Of a stretch of 64,000 nt of DNA, positions 33,008-41,840 are shown piece by piece; within the stretch, counting starts at the first letter, position 1; the number at the start of each line of letters is the position of its first letter. A program made the translations under genes and the position numbers. The stretch covers positions 7,502,001 through 7,566,000 of the forward strand of contig NZ_CP031969.1 of assembly GCF_003443735.1 (NCBI RefSeq). The letters are read 5' to 3'. This DNA comes from Streptomyces sp. CC0208. GTDB taxonomy: Bacteria; Actinomycetota; Actinomycetes; Streptomycetales; Streptomycetaceae. The notes below the pieces were generated by a model. It had not been told where the DNA came from, ran no database searches, and was given only the letters and a program-made list of their open reading frames with translations.

Positions 33008-34525
33008 ATGGGGGAGAAGGTCGTGGCAGGCCAGTTCGACCTGTCCGATCGCCAGCGCTACCGCGACAAGCTCCGCAGGTGCCTGACGGGGCTGGAGCGG
33101 CTTCTGGCGGAGCAGCGGTTCGATCGCCCCAAGAACCTGATGGGTCTGGAGATCGAATTGAATCTGGTCGGCGCCGACGGTATGCCGAAAATGCTGAATG
33201 GAGAGGTGCTGGAACGCATCGCAAGCCGAGATTTCCAAACAGAACTCGCCATGTTCAACCTGGAAGTCAACATAGCCCCACACCGGCTGGGCGGGCGGGT
33301 ATTCGACCAGCTCGCGGAGGAACTCCGTACCTCACTGGCATATGCCGACCGTAAAGCGGGCGAGCTCGACGCGGGAATCGTCATGATCGGCATCCTGCCG
33401 ACCCTGGACCGGGACGACCTGGTCTCCTCCAACCTGTCCGACGTCGACCGCTACACGCTGCTCAACGACCAGATCGTGGCCGCCCGCGGTGAGGACTTCG
33501 TCCTCGACATCGACGGGGTGGAACGCCTCACCTGCACCTCGAAGTCCATCGCCCCGGAGGCCGCCTGCACCTCCGTGCAACTGCACCTCCAGGTCACCCC
33601 CGGGCGCTTCGCCGACGTGTGGAACGCGGCGCAGGCGGTGGCCGGCGTGCAGATCGCCGTCGGCGCCAACTCGCCCTTCCTGTTCGGCCGCGAGCTGTGG
33701 CGCGAGTCCCGGCCGCCCCTCTTCCAGCAGTCGACGGACACCCGCCCTCCGGAACTCCAGACCCAGGGGGTGCGGCCGCGCACCTGGTTCGGGGAGCGGT
33801 GGATCTCCTCGGCGTACGACCTCTTCGAGGAGAACCTGCGCTACTTCCCGGCCCTGCTGCCGATCTGCGACGACGAGGACCCGCTGAAGGTGCTCGACGA
33901 GGGCGGCGTGCCCTCGCTCGCCGAACTCGTCCTGCACAACGGCACGGTGTACCGCTGGAACCGGCCCGTCTACGACATCGCCGACGGCGTCCCGCACCTG
34001 CGCGTCGAGAACCGTGTGCTGCCCGCAGGACCCACCATCACCGACGTCATCGCCAACGCGGCCTTCTACTACGGCCTCGTCCGCGCCCTCGCCGAGGAGC
34101 CGCGGCCGGTGTGGACCCGGATGCCGTTCGAGGCGGCCGCGGCCAACTTCGACGCGGCCTGCCGGCACGGCATCGACGCGCGCATGACCTGGCCCCGGCG
34201 CGGCCGGTACGGCGGCACTGTCGAGGTCGACGCGGTGACCCTCGTACGGGACGAACTGCTGCCGCTGGCCGAGGCGGGGCTCGCGGCGTGGGGCGTCGAG
34301 GCCGCCGACCGGGACCTGTATCTCGGGGTGATCGAGGAGCGGTGCCGGCGCCGGGCCAACGGGGCCTCCTGGCAGGCGGCGACGTTCCACCGGGCCCGGG
34401 AGGCGGGAATGTCGCGGGACGCGGCGCTGGCGGCCACGACGCGGCGGTACGGCGAGCTGATGCGCACGGGAGAGCCGGTGCACACCTGGCCGGTGGGGCT
34501 GCCGGAGCCGGCGCCGCTGGGGTGA
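33008..34525 (+). CDS. glutamate-cysteine ligase family protein (GCS2-like)
   Basis: Cytoplasmic ATP-dependent ligase of 505 residues, GCS2 superfamily. Family motifs include NLMGLEIELNLV (Glu cluster for Mg-ATP), FNLEVNIAPHRLGG, TSVQLHLQVTP and VENRVLPAGPTITDVIANAA. Members join glutamate to cysteine or other amines. Actinomycetes make mycothiol rather than glutathione, so the true substrate here is uncertain. ATG at 33008 follows GAGGAGGGA. It converges on the VWA-protein gene with a 21-bp gap. Confidence 0.85.
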   Translation: MGEKVVAGQFDLSDRQRYRDKLRRCLTGLERLLAEQRFDRPKNLMGLEIELNLVGADGMPKMLNGEVLERIASRDFQTELAMFNLEVNIAPHRLGGRVFDQLAEELRTSLAYADRKAGELDAGIVMIGILPTLDRDDLVSSNLSDVDRYTLLNDQIVAARGEDFVLDIDGVERLTCTSKSIAPEAACTSVQLHLQVTPGRFADVWNAAQAVAGVQIAVGANSPFLFGRELWRESRPPLFQQSTDTRPPELQTQGVRPRTWFGERWISSAYDLFEENLRYFPALLPICDDEDPLKVLDEGGVPSLAELVLHNGTVYRWNRPVYDIADGVPHLRVENRVLPAGPTITDVIANAAFYYGLVRALAEEPRPVWTRMPFEAAAANFDAACRHGIDARMTWPRRGRYGGTVEVDAVTLVRDELLPLAEAGLAAWGVEAADRDLYLGVIEERCRRRANGASWQAATFHRAREAGMSRDAALAATTRRYGELMRTGEPVHTWPVGLPEPAPLG

Positions 34526-34546
34526 GGGGCGTCGCCGGGCGTGAGG

Positions 34547-36325
34547 TCAGCCGCCGCTGCCGCCCTGGGCGCCCGCGGCCACGATCGCCTTCAGGATCAC
34601 CGTGTGGATCTGGGCCGGGTCGTTGACCTGCTGGCCGGAGCCGCCGGTGGCCTCGGCAAGCTGTTCGGCCTCCGCGCGGTCGGCGTCGGGGCCCACCGCG
34701 ATCACGATCAGGGGGACCGGGCGGGCGGGGCTGGAGAGCTTCTCCAGTTCGGAGATCAACGCCCCGCGCGAGATGCTGCCGGGGTCCTGGTTGACCCCGT
34801 CGGTCAGCACCACCAGCGCGTTGAACTTCCCCTTGGCGTAGGAGGAGGTGGCCGCCTTGTACGCGGCGAGCGTGGTGTCGTACAGCCCCGTGGCGCCGCC
34901 CGGCACCGGCTCCAGGCCGCCGAACGCGGCCGACAGCCGCTCCCGTTGGGTGGTGCCCGCGGCCGTGCTGTCGCCCAGCCGGTCCGTCGGCACGAGGATC
35001 TTGTAGTCCTTGTCGCCGTCCAGCTCGGTGGAGAACTCCCACAGGCCGATCTCGTCCTCCTGGGTGAAGGTGGCGAGAGCCTGGAGGAGGGAGGCCCTGG
35101 TGACGTCCATCCGGGAGCGGCCGGTGCCCGGCACCGCCTCCGACATGGAGGCGGAGGCGTCCACGACCGTGGTGATCCGCGCGCTCTGGACGGTGATCGT
35201 CCAGGTGCCGAGGGCCTCCTGGAGCGCTGTCGCGGAGGCGGGCTCACCGGCCGCCGCCGCGTACGGCTGCGGCGCCCGGCCGCCCGCCTTCGCGACCAGT
35301 GAGGCCGACACCTGGTCGTCGGAGGTCCTGAACCCCCGGTCCGTCAGCAGCTGTTCCTGCTCGGGCCTGCGCAGGTACGTCATGAAGCGGATCGCCGCCC
35401 GGCTCTCGTCCGTGCTCAGCCGTGTCTCGTCGACCAGCGCGTACGGGTAGTCCAGCCGCGGTGAGCCGTCCTTGGGGTAGAAGAAGTCCAGGTCGTCCCC
35501 GGACTCCGCCGAGGAGTTGTGCGCGAAGGCCGCCTGCTCGGACACGACCAGCGCCTGGTTGCGCTTGGGATTGCCCTGCTCGGTGCCCGAGGAGTCCCGC
35601 GGCAGCGTCTCCACGAGCTGGCCGTCGCTGTCGGAGATGCGCTGCGAGAGCGACTTCATCATCGCCGCGGCCTGCGTCGCCCCGCCCTTGACCTGTCCCG
35701 CCGCACTGCTGAGCCGGGTCAGGGCGAGCAGCCCGGACGCGCTGCGCGCGGGATCGGCGGCGCCCAGCTTCAGGGAGTCGTCCCGCAGGGTGGCACCCGC
35801 CAGTTCGAGCCAGCCGTACGTCTTCTGCGGCCAGCCCAGCGACTTCGCGGCGGCCGGCACCATCGCCATCCCGACCGGACTGGAGGCCACGTTGCCCACG
35901 CGGGCCACCTTCGTCGCGCCCGCGTCCGCGGAGAGCTGCTCCAGCCACACGTCCGAGTCCGGCACCCACACCTGCGCCCCGGGGTCCTTGCCGGCCCCGA
36001 GCGTGTCCCTGACCTTGTACGACTCACGCGCGGTCACCGAGATGTCGAGGCAGCGCCCGTCGGAGGTGAGGTTCTCGTCGTGGGCCCGCTCGGCCGCGGC
36101 GCGCAGTACGGGGGCCACGTCGGGGGAGGCGGCGACCTCGATCCGTACCGCCTCCTCCCGGCAGGAGGAGCCGAAGGAGAGCAGACCGCCCTGGACGGCG
36201 GCGGCCGTACCGCCGGCGACGGTCAGGACGAGCACGGTCGCGACGGCCACGGTGCGGCGGCGGGTGCGTGGACGGGGGTCGCTGCCGCCCGCCCCATACT
36301 GATCGGGCAAGCTGTGACGTCCCAT
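34547..36325 (-). CDS. membrane-anchored solute-binding/VWA domain fusion protein
   Basis: Protein of 592 residues. A single membrane anchor lies at about 24-48 (RTVAVATVLVLTVAGGTAAA). An extracellular solute-binding domain (about 58-360) contains VWVPDSDVWLEQL and VVSEQAAFAHN. A von Willebrand A domain (about 380-590) has an intact MIDAS DxSxS (Asp389 in VVDASASMSE), ALVVLTDGVN and VPLIVIAVGPDAD. It probably binds a ligand and a metal-dependent partner outside the cell; the role is not known. ATG at 36325 follows AGGGGAGGG. Confidence 0.85.
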   Translation of the reverse strand: MGRHSLPDQYGAGGSDPRPRTRRRTVAVATVLVLTVAGGTAAAVQGGLLSFGSSCREEAVRIEVAASPDVAPVLRAAAERAHDENLTSDGRCLDISVTARESYKVRDTLGAGKDPGAQVWVPDSDVWLEQLSADAGATKVARVGNVASSPVGMAMVPAAAKSLGWPQKTYGWLELAGATLRDDSLKLGAADPARSASGLLALTRLSSAAGQVKGGATQAAAMMKSLSQRISDSDGQLVETLPRDSSGTEQGNPKRNQALVVSEQAAFAHNSSAESGDDLDFFYPKDGSPRLDYPYALVDETRLSTDESRAAIRFMTYLRRPEQEQLLTDRGFRTSDDQVSASLVAKAGGRAPQPYAAAAGEPASATALQEALGTWTITVQSARITTVVDASASMSEAVPGTGRSRMDVTRASLLQALATFTQEDEIGLWEFSTELDGDKDYKILVPTDRLGDSTAAGTTQRERLSAAFGGLEPVPGGATGLYDTTLAAYKAATSSYAKGKFNALVVLTDGVNQDPGSISRGALISELEKLSSPARPVPLIVIAVGPDADRAEAEQLAEATGGSGQQVNDPAQIHTVILKAIVAAGAQGGSGG

Positions 36326-36508
36326 GACGGTGGTGCCCTCCCCTGATCCTCGTGCCGGCACAGCCTTGGCGGCAGGAGGGAGGGAGGCACGCCCCCGTAC
36401 GGCGTCCGTCCCCCCGACGGCCTTGCGCACGATCTTCGTAACTTCTTTCGAAGGACCCTAGCGGGGCGGGGATACGGATGAGGCTGGATTACTCAACTGG
36501 AGGCAGGT

Positions 36509-37309
36509 GTGCAGGCGGAGGAAGGGGCAGTGGCCGATTCTTTTCCGCAGATGGCGCTCTCACGGAAGTTCTTCCGTGACGAGACGCTGCTCGTTCTGGG
36601 GCTTTCGCTCGGTGCGAGCGGTGTGTCCGCGCTGATTAGTTTTGTCGGATCGGTCACGAAACCAGGGGGTCTCAAGGACCAGGCAGCCACCCTCAACGCC
36701 TCGGCCGCGCCCGGCCGTCCCTGGCTGGATCTCGCCTGGCAGCTCTTCGGGATCGCGTCGGCCCTGGTGCCCGTGCTGCTCGTCGCGCACCTCCTGCTGC
36801 GCGAGGGGCAGAGCCTCAGAACCCTCGGCTTCGACCGCACCCGGCCCGGCCCCGACCTCGCCCGCGGAGCCGGGATCGCGGCCGTGATCGGCAGCACCGG
36901 AATCGCCTTCTACCTGGCCGCACGCGGCCTGGGCTTCAACCTCACCGTGGTGCCCGAGGCGTTGCCCGACGTGTGGTGGAAGTACCCCGTGCTGATCCTC
37001 TCGGCGATGCAGAACGCGATCCTCGAAGAGGTGATCGTCGTCGGCTATCTGCTGCGCCGGCTGAACCAGCTGGGCTGGACTCCGGGCACCGCCCTGGTGG
37101 CCAGTTCCGTACTGCGCGGCAGCTACCACCTGTACCAGGGCATCGGCGGCTTCCTCGGCAACATGGTCATGGGCGTGGTGTTCGTCTACTTGTACCGGCG
37201 GTGGGGCCGAGTGGGCCCCCTGGTGGTGGCGCATTCCCTGCTGGACATCGGGGCGTTCGTGGGCTACGCGCTGCTCGCGGGCAAGGTGGGCTGGCTGCCC
37301 ACGGCGTAA
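36509..37309 (+). CDS. CPBP-family intramembrane metalloprotease-like protein
   Basis: Integral membrane protein of 266 residues with six to eight hydrophobic segments. The Abi/CPBP motifs are present: EEVIVVGYLLRRL, RGSYHLYQG and VVAHSLLD (Glu pair and two His as putative zinc ligands). The Arg of the usual EExxxR is a Val here. Family members include CAAX prenyl endopeptidases and bacteriocin-immunity proteins; the substrate is unknown. GTG at 36509 is preceded by GGAGG at about 36499-36503. Confidence 0.85.
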   Translation: MQAEEGAVADSFPQMALSRKFFRDETLLVLGLSLGASGVSALISFVGSVTKPGGLKDQAATLNASAAPGRPWLDLAWQLFGIASALVPVLLVAHLLLREGQSLRTLGFDRTRPGPDLARGAGIAAVIGSTGIAFYLAARGLGFNLTVVPEALPDVWWKYPVLILSAMQNAILEEVIVVGYLLRRLNQLGWTPGTALVASSVLRGSYHLYQGIGGFLGNMVMGVVFVYLYRRWGRVGPLVVAHSLLDIGAFVGYALLAGKVGWLPTA

Positions 37310-37334
37310 AGCCCCTGGGGCGTGAAGCCCTTGG

Positions 37335-38147
37335 TCAGACGAGCAGCTCGCCCTCGATGACCGTGACCGCGCGGCCCGTCAGCAGCGTGCGTTCGCCGCG
37401 CAGCCCGGTGCGGACCCGGCCGGAGCGGGGCGAGGTCTGCAGTCCGGTGAGATCCGTACGGCCGAGACGCTCTGCCCAGTAGGGCGCCAGGGCGGTGTGG
37501 GCGCTGCCGGTGACCGGGTCCTCGTCGATGCCGACGTTCGGGAAGAAGCAGCGGGAGACGAAGTCGTGGCCCAGGTCCGGGTTCTCGGCGCGGGCGGTGG
37601 CGATGATCCCCCGCTCCGAGCAGGCGCCCAGGGCCTTGAGGTCGGGGCGCAGGGCATGGACGGTCTTCTCGTCGGCCAGTTCGACCAGCAGGTCACCGAT
37701 GTTCGGACCGGTGTCGAAGGCGGTCAGCGGCTCGGCTCCCAGCGCCTCGGCGAGTCGCTCGGGAAGCGCGACCGGCGTCAGTGGGGCGGTCGGGAAGTCC
37801 AGGGTGATCGAACCGTCCTCGCCGGGCATGGCGACGAGGACACCGCTGCGGGTCGCGAACCGCACCGGGCCCCGGTGGGCGCCGGTGCCGTGCAGCACGT
37901 GGGCCGTGGCGAGCGTGGCGTGCCCGCACATGTTCACCTCGGTGGCGGGCGTGAACCACCGCAGCGCCCAGTCGGCCTCGCCGCCCGCGGGGAGCCGGTG
38001 GGCGAAGGCCGTCTCGGCGTGGTTGATCTCCAGGGCGATGTTCTGGAGCCGGTCGTCGTCCAGGAACGCGTCGTCCAGGAGCAGGACCCCTGCCGGGTTG
38101 CCGGCGAAGGGGCGGTCGGTGAAGGCGTCGACGATTCGGATGCGCAT
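37335..38147 (-). CDS. PhzF-family isomerase/epimerase-like protein
   Basis: Cytoplasmic protein of 270 residues, PhzF superfamily (diaminopimelate-epimerase fold). Motifs are IVDAFTDRPFAGNPAGV, NHAETAFA (catalytic Glu region), MCGHATLATAHVL and GIDEDPVTGSAHTALAPYW. PhzF proper makes phenazine, but no other phenazine genes are present, so the reaction is unknown. ATG at 38147 (MRIRIVDAFTD) is the conserved family start; the longer frame is not family-like. It is divergent from the oxidoreductase/sigma pair. Confidence 0.88.
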   Translation of the reverse strand: MRIRIVDAFTDRPFAGNPAGVLLLDDAFLDDDRLQNIALEINHAETAFAHRLPAGGEADWALRWFTPATEVNMCGHATLATAHVLHGTGAHRGPVRFATRSGVLVAMPGEDGSITLDFPTAPLTPVALPERLAEALGAEPLTAFDTGPNIGDLLVELADEKTVHALRPDLKALGACSERGIIATARAENPDLGHDFVSRCFFPNVGIDEDPVTGSAHTALAPYWAERLGRTDLTGLQTSPRSGRVRTGLRGERTLLTGRAVTVIEGELLV

Positions 38148-38243
38148 GCGCCGACGGTACGGCGCGCTCTCGCGGCCGGGACAAGGCCAATCGGAGGTCG
38201 CTGGACCGATTTCCCCCCTCTGGGTGTGATCTGGGTCACAGCC

Positions 38244-38270
38244 TGTCACAGGGTCCGCCCGCCCGGTGTC
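38244..38270 (+). promoter_or_regulatory. probable ECF41-dependent promoter
   Basis: TGTCACA (38244-38250), a 16-bp spacer and TGTC (38267-38270) closely match the published ECF41 promoter TGTCACA-N16-CGTC. It lies 35 bp before the oxidoreductase gene, which is followed by an ECF41 sigma factor gene, so it is probably autoregulatory. Confidence 0.75.
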
Positions 38271-38304
38271 TTGAGGCCGAACCCCTTGAGACGGAGGAGA
38301 CACC

Positions 38305-39501
38305 ATGAGCACCGAAGTCCTCGTGATCGGCGGCGGATACGCGGGCGTCATGGCGGCCAACCGCCTGACCCTGCGCGCCGACGTGACGGTGACCCTGATC
38401 AACCCGCGCCCGGACTTCGTCGAGCGGATCCGGCTGCACCAGCTGGTCGGCGGCTCCCACGACGCGGTGGTCCCGTACCGCAAGGTCCTCGCCGAGCGGG
38501 TGCGCCTGGTCGTCGGCACCGTGACCGGGATCGACTCGGCCGGGCGCGGCGTGACGCTGACGACCGGGGACACGCTCGGCTACGACTACCTGGTCTACGC
38601 CGTGGGCAGCGGCAGCGCCGACCCGGACGTGCCCGGGGCGGCCGAGTTCGCCCACCCGATCGCCACGCTGGAGGACGCGCGGCGACTGCGGCCCGTCGTC
38701 GACGCCGTGCCCACGACGGCACCGGTGACGGTGGTGGGGGCCGGCCCGGCCGGTATCGAGACCGCCGCCGAACTGGCGGAGGAAGGGCGCGCGGTGACCC
38801 TGGTCTGCGGTGGCGTCCTCGGCCCGTACCTGCACCCGCGGGGCCGGCTCTCGGTCGCGCGGCGCCTGGCCCGGCTCGGGGTGACCGTCCTCGAAGGCCC
38901 GGGCGCCAGGGTGACGGCCGTGACCCGCGACGCCGTACGGCTCGACGACGGTCGCGAGCTGCCGAGCGAGGTGACCGTCTGGACCGCCGGATTCGGTGTG
39001 CCCGACCTTGCCGCGCGCAGCGGGCTGAGCACCGACGCCCTCGGGCGCCTGCGCACCGACGAGACCCTGACCAGCGTGGACGACGAGCGCATCGTCGCGG
39101 CCGGCGACTCGGCCGCGCCGTCGGACCTGCCGTACCGGATGGGCTGCCAGTCCGCGGTACAGCTGGGCCCGCAGGCCGCGCAGACCGTGCTCAGCCGGAT
39201 CGCGGGCGAGCGGCCCGCGACCGTCGACGTGGGGTTCGCCGGTCAGTGCATCAGCCTGGGCCGACGCGTCGGGATCTTCCAGTTCGCGCGCAAGGACGAC
39301 ACCGCCATCAGCCTCTACCTCGGCGGCTTCCTGGGTGCCAGGCTCAAGGAGATCGTCTGCCGGAGCACCGTCTGGCAGCTCGGCTACGAGGCGCGCAAGC
39401 CCGGTGTGCGCACCTGGTGGGCCAAGGACGCCAAGCGCCGGGAGAAGCTGACCGCGGAGAAACTGACCGAGGCGCCGGTCACCGCCGAACAGGCGGCCTA
39501 G
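38305..39501 (+). CDS. FAD-dependent NAD(P)H dehydrogenase/oxidoreductase (ECF41-associated)
   Basis: Protein of 398 residues, type-II NADH dehydrogenase-like. The FAD-binding motif is VLVIGGGYAGVMAANRL at the N-terminus and the NAD-binding motif is VTVVGAGPAGIETAAELAEE near residue 142. RIVAAGDSAA is the second FAD contact. ATG at 38305 follows GGAGGA. ECF41 sigma factors are characteristically encoded beside oxidoreductases, carboxymuconolactone decarboxylases or epimerases of unknown substrate, and this pair fits. The gap to the sigma gene is 32 bp. Confidence 0.9.
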   Translation: MSTEVLVIGGGYAGVMAANRLTLRADVTVTLINPRPDFVERIRLHQLVGGSHDAVVPYRKVLAERVRLVVGTVTGIDSAGRGVTLTTGDTLGYDYLVYAVGSGSADPDVPGAAEFAHPIATLEDARRLRPVVDAVPTTAPVTVVGAGPAGIETAAELAEEGRAVTLVCGGVLGPYLHPRGRLSVARRLARLGVTVLEGPGARVTAVTRDAVRLDDGRELPSEVTVWTAGFGVPDLAARSGLSTDALGRLRTDETLTSVDDERIVAAGDSAAPSDLPYRMGCQSAVQLGPQAAQTVLSRIAGERPATVDVGFAGQCISLGRRVGIFQFARKDDTAISLYLGGFLGARLKEIVCRSTVWQLGYEARKPGVRTWWAKDAKRREKLTAEKLTEAPVTAEQAA

Positions 39502-39533
39502 GCCGCGCGCTGCGACGGGGGAGGGACCCACAC

Positions 39534-40448
39534 ATGAGCGAGCGCACCACCGACCCGGCGACCGAGACGTTCGTCGCCCACCGCAACCTGCTGTTCACGG
39601 TCGCCTACGAGATGCTCGGGTCGGCGGCCGACGCCGAGGACGTCCTCCAGGAGACCTGGCTGCGGTGGATCAAGGTCGACCTCGGGCAGGTCCAGGACCG
39701 GCGCGCCTACCTGGTCCGCATCACAACCCGGCAGGCCCTCAACCGGCTGCGCACCATGACCCGCCGCAAGGAGGCGTACGTAGGACCCTGGCTGCCCGAG
39801 CCGCTGCTCACCGCACCGGACGTGGCCGAGGACGTGGAGCTGTCCGAGAGCCTGTCGATGGCGCTGATGTGCGTCCTGGAGACCCTGTCGCCGACCGAGC
39901 GTGCCGTGTTCGTACTGCGGGAGGTCTTCGACGTCGACTACGACGAGATCGCGGCCGCCGTGGAGAAGAGCTCCGACGCGGTGCGCCAGATCGCCCACCG
40001 CGCCCGCCGGCACGTTGACGCCCGGCGGCCCCGCAGGACGGCGTCGGTCGGTGAGGCGCGGGCGGCCGTGGCGTCCTTCCGGCGGGCGCTGGAGACCGGG
40101 GACCTCCAGGGGCTGCTCGACGTGCTCGCCCCCGATGTCGTGCTGGTCAGCGACGGCGGCGGCGTCAAGCAGGCCGCGCTGCGTCCGATCGTCAGCGCCG
40201 ACAAGGTGGCCCGCTTCATCGCGGGTGGAATCGCCAAGTACACCGTCACCCTCACCGGCGAGGCCACCGAGGTCAACGGCAGCCCGGCGCTCGTCCTGCG
40301 GGTGAACGGCGAGATCGACGGTGTCCTCGCGGTCCGTGTCGAGGACGGCCGTATCAGCGGCCTGTACTACGTCCGCAATCCGCAGAAGCTGACCCGCGTC
40401 GCGTCGGAGACCCCGCTGACGCTTCGGTCGGCGCCGACAGCGGAGTGA
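39534..40448 (+). CDS. ECF41-type RNA polymerase sigma factor (SigJ-like)
   Basis: Sigma factor of 304 residues: region 2 (AEDVLQETWLRWIKVD, about 36-51), region 4 (LSPTERAVFVLREVFDVDYDEI, about 118-139) and a C-terminal SnoaL-like extension of about 130 residues. The ECF41 hallmarks are present: the inter-region motif GPWLPEPL and DGGGVK and NPQKL in the extension, which in this group regulates activity in place of an anti-sigma factor. ATG at 39534 follows GGGGGAGGG. It is cotranscribed with the oxidoreductase; a matching target promoter lies upstream of that gene. Confidence 0.93.
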   Translation: MSERTTDPATETFVAHRNLLFTVAYEMLGSAADAEDVLQETWLRWIKVDLGQVQDRRAYLVRITTRQALNRLRTMTRRKEAYVGPWLPEPLLTAPDVAEDVELSESLSMALMCVLETLSPTERAVFVLREVFDVDYDEIAAAVEKSSDAVRQIAHRARRHVDARRPRRTASVGEARAAVASFRRALETGDLQGLLDVLAPDVVLVSDGGGVKQAALRPIVSADKVARFIAGGIAKYTVTLTGEATEVNGSPALVLRVNGEIDGVLAVRVEDGRISGLYYVRNPQKLTRVASETPLTLRSAPTAE

Positions 40449-40475
40449 GACTCCGCCCATTGCGCTCCTGGCGGC

Positions 40476-40528
40476 GAGCATCCATCATCAGGATTCCTGT
40501 TATTTTAATCTTGCAGCGATGGGTGCTC
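40476..40528 (+). repeat. inverted repeat with AT-rich loop directly before the esterase start
   Basis: Arms GAGCATCCATC (40476-40486) and GATGGGTGCTC (40518-40528) pair over 11 bp with one G-U in RNA. The 31-bp loop contains TTATTTTAATC, unusually AT-rich here. The right arm ends 4 bp before the ATG, leaving no room for a ribosome-binding site. Confidence 0.6.
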
Positions 40529-40532
40529 AGTT

Positions 40533-41423
40533 ATGCCGTTCAGCCCCGGAATCAAGGCCAGGGGGATCCAGCTCCTGCTCGGCCGCATGATGTCCCGTGT
40601 ACACAAGGACCTGCGCTTCACCGACATCCCGGCGCGCACCGAGACCCTCCGCGTGGAGACCGGTGCCGGACCGGTGACCTGCACCGTCTACCGCCCGCCG
40701 GCCACCCCCGCCACCCCCGCCCCCGTGTACGTCAACTTCCACGGCGGCGGGTTCGTGGTCGCCCGCCCCGAGCAGGACGACCACATCTGCCGCTACATCG
40801 CCGCCACGGCAGGCTGCGTCGTCATCAACGTCGACTACGCGGTCGCGCCGCAGCGGCCGTACCCCGCACCGGTCACCCAGGCCTACGACGTCACCGCCTG
40901 GGTCGCCGAGAACGGCGCCGCGAACGGCTGGGACGGTTCACGGCTCGCCGTGGGCGGACACAGCGCCGGGGCCAACCTGACCGCCGCGGTGTGCCGCCTG
41001 GCCAGGGAGCGCGGCGCCTTCTCGCCCCGGCTCCAGATCATCGACTCGGCACCGCTGGACCAGGTCGCCGACCCGGCCACCAAGCGGTCCCTCGTGGCCA
41101 AGCCGCTGCTCACCCCGCAGCTCATGAGGATCTTCACCGCCGCTTATGTCCCCGACCTCGCCGACCTCGCCCACCCCCTCGTCTCGCCTGCCCTCGCCGA
41201 CGATCTCGCCGGGCTCCCTCCCGCCCTGGTCGTCACCGCGGAGAACGACCGCCTGCGCGACGAGGGGGACGCATACGCCAAGGCCCTGGAGGCCGCCGGG
41301 GTCCCGGTCACCCACCGCGTCTTCGAGGGGGTCGACCATTACTTCACCCACACCGGCCCGGTGGCGGCCGGAAAGGAAGCCATCGACCTGATGGCCGGCA
41401 CGCTGCGCGACGCCCTGAGGTGA
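40533..41423 (+). CDS. alpha/beta hydrolase, hormone-sensitive-lipase family esterase
   Basis: Cytoplasmic esterase/lipase-like protein of 296 residues. The oxyanion motif HGGGF (near residue 70) and the nucleophile elbow GHSAGAN identify the HSL (type IV) family. The Asp and His of the triad are likely in ENDRLRDEG and VDHYFTH. The substrate is unknown. The ATG at 40533 is the only start giving the N-terminal cap region, but there is no Shine-Dalgarno sequence in front of it. It follows the sigma factor gene by 84 bp. Confidence 0.9.
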   Translation: MPFSPGIKARGIQLLLGRMMSRVHKDLRFTDIPARTETLRVETGAGPVTCTVYRPPATPATPAPVYVNFHGGGFVVARPEQDDHICRYIAATAGCVVINVDYAVAPQRPYPAPVTQAYDVTAWVAENGAANGWDGSRLAVGGHSAGANLTAAVCRLARERGAFSPRLQIIDSAPLDQVADPATKRSLVAKPLLTPQLMRIFTAAYVPDLADLAHPLVSPALADDLAGLPPALVVTAENDRLRDEGDAYAKALEAAGVPVTHRVFEGVDHYFTHTGPVAAGKEAIDLMAGTLRDALR

Positions 41424-41520
41424 CGTTCCGCCCCGACGAAGTCAGTCCCTCGGCAGGGAGCGCGCAAGCTCGCGGGTGTGTCGTGCCTGGGCGGCGGACG
41501 GACGCCGCGCCGCCCACAGG

Positions 41521-41755
41521 CTAGTGAATCTGGAGCGTTGTTCCTCCTGTGAGTGAGCGGACCAGCCGCAGGAGGTCACGGCGTTCGGCCGCCGGGAGAC
41601 GCGCCGTCGAGCGAGGACGAAGAGGTCGATGGTGTGGAAGCCCAGTGCGGGCGCCAGCCGCCGGAGCGCACCGCACGGACCTCGCCTTCGCCCAGCCCGG
41701 CACGGTCGGCCAGGTCCTGCCGGCCGAGGCCTCCGTGGTTCAGCCCGCAGGCTGG
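41521..41755 (-). pseudogene. remnant of a helix-turn-helix regulator gene with two frameshifts
   Basis: Three pieces in successive frames on the minus strand read as one protein: GLNHGGLGRQDLADRAGLGE (HTH-like, from 41746), then LGFHTIDLFVLARR, then LPAAERRDLLRLVRSLTGG, ending at a stop at 41521. An in-frame stop also precedes the first piece. The order suggests a small XRE-like DNA-binding protein that has decayed; the family name is tentative. Confidence 0.5.
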
Positions 41756-41840
41756 TCACGCCGACCCGGCCATGCCCGGCCTCTCGACCTGTTGCGACAA
41801 CTCGGTCGACGCAAGCCCCCCGGGCTCGTAGCCTCTCGCT

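Noticed and set aside
37497..39533. Long rightward frame upstream of the ECF41 sigma factor
   Set aside because: It overlaps the PhzF-like gene in antisense and the oxidoreductase in another frame. Sigma-factor similarity begins exactly at the ATG at 39534.
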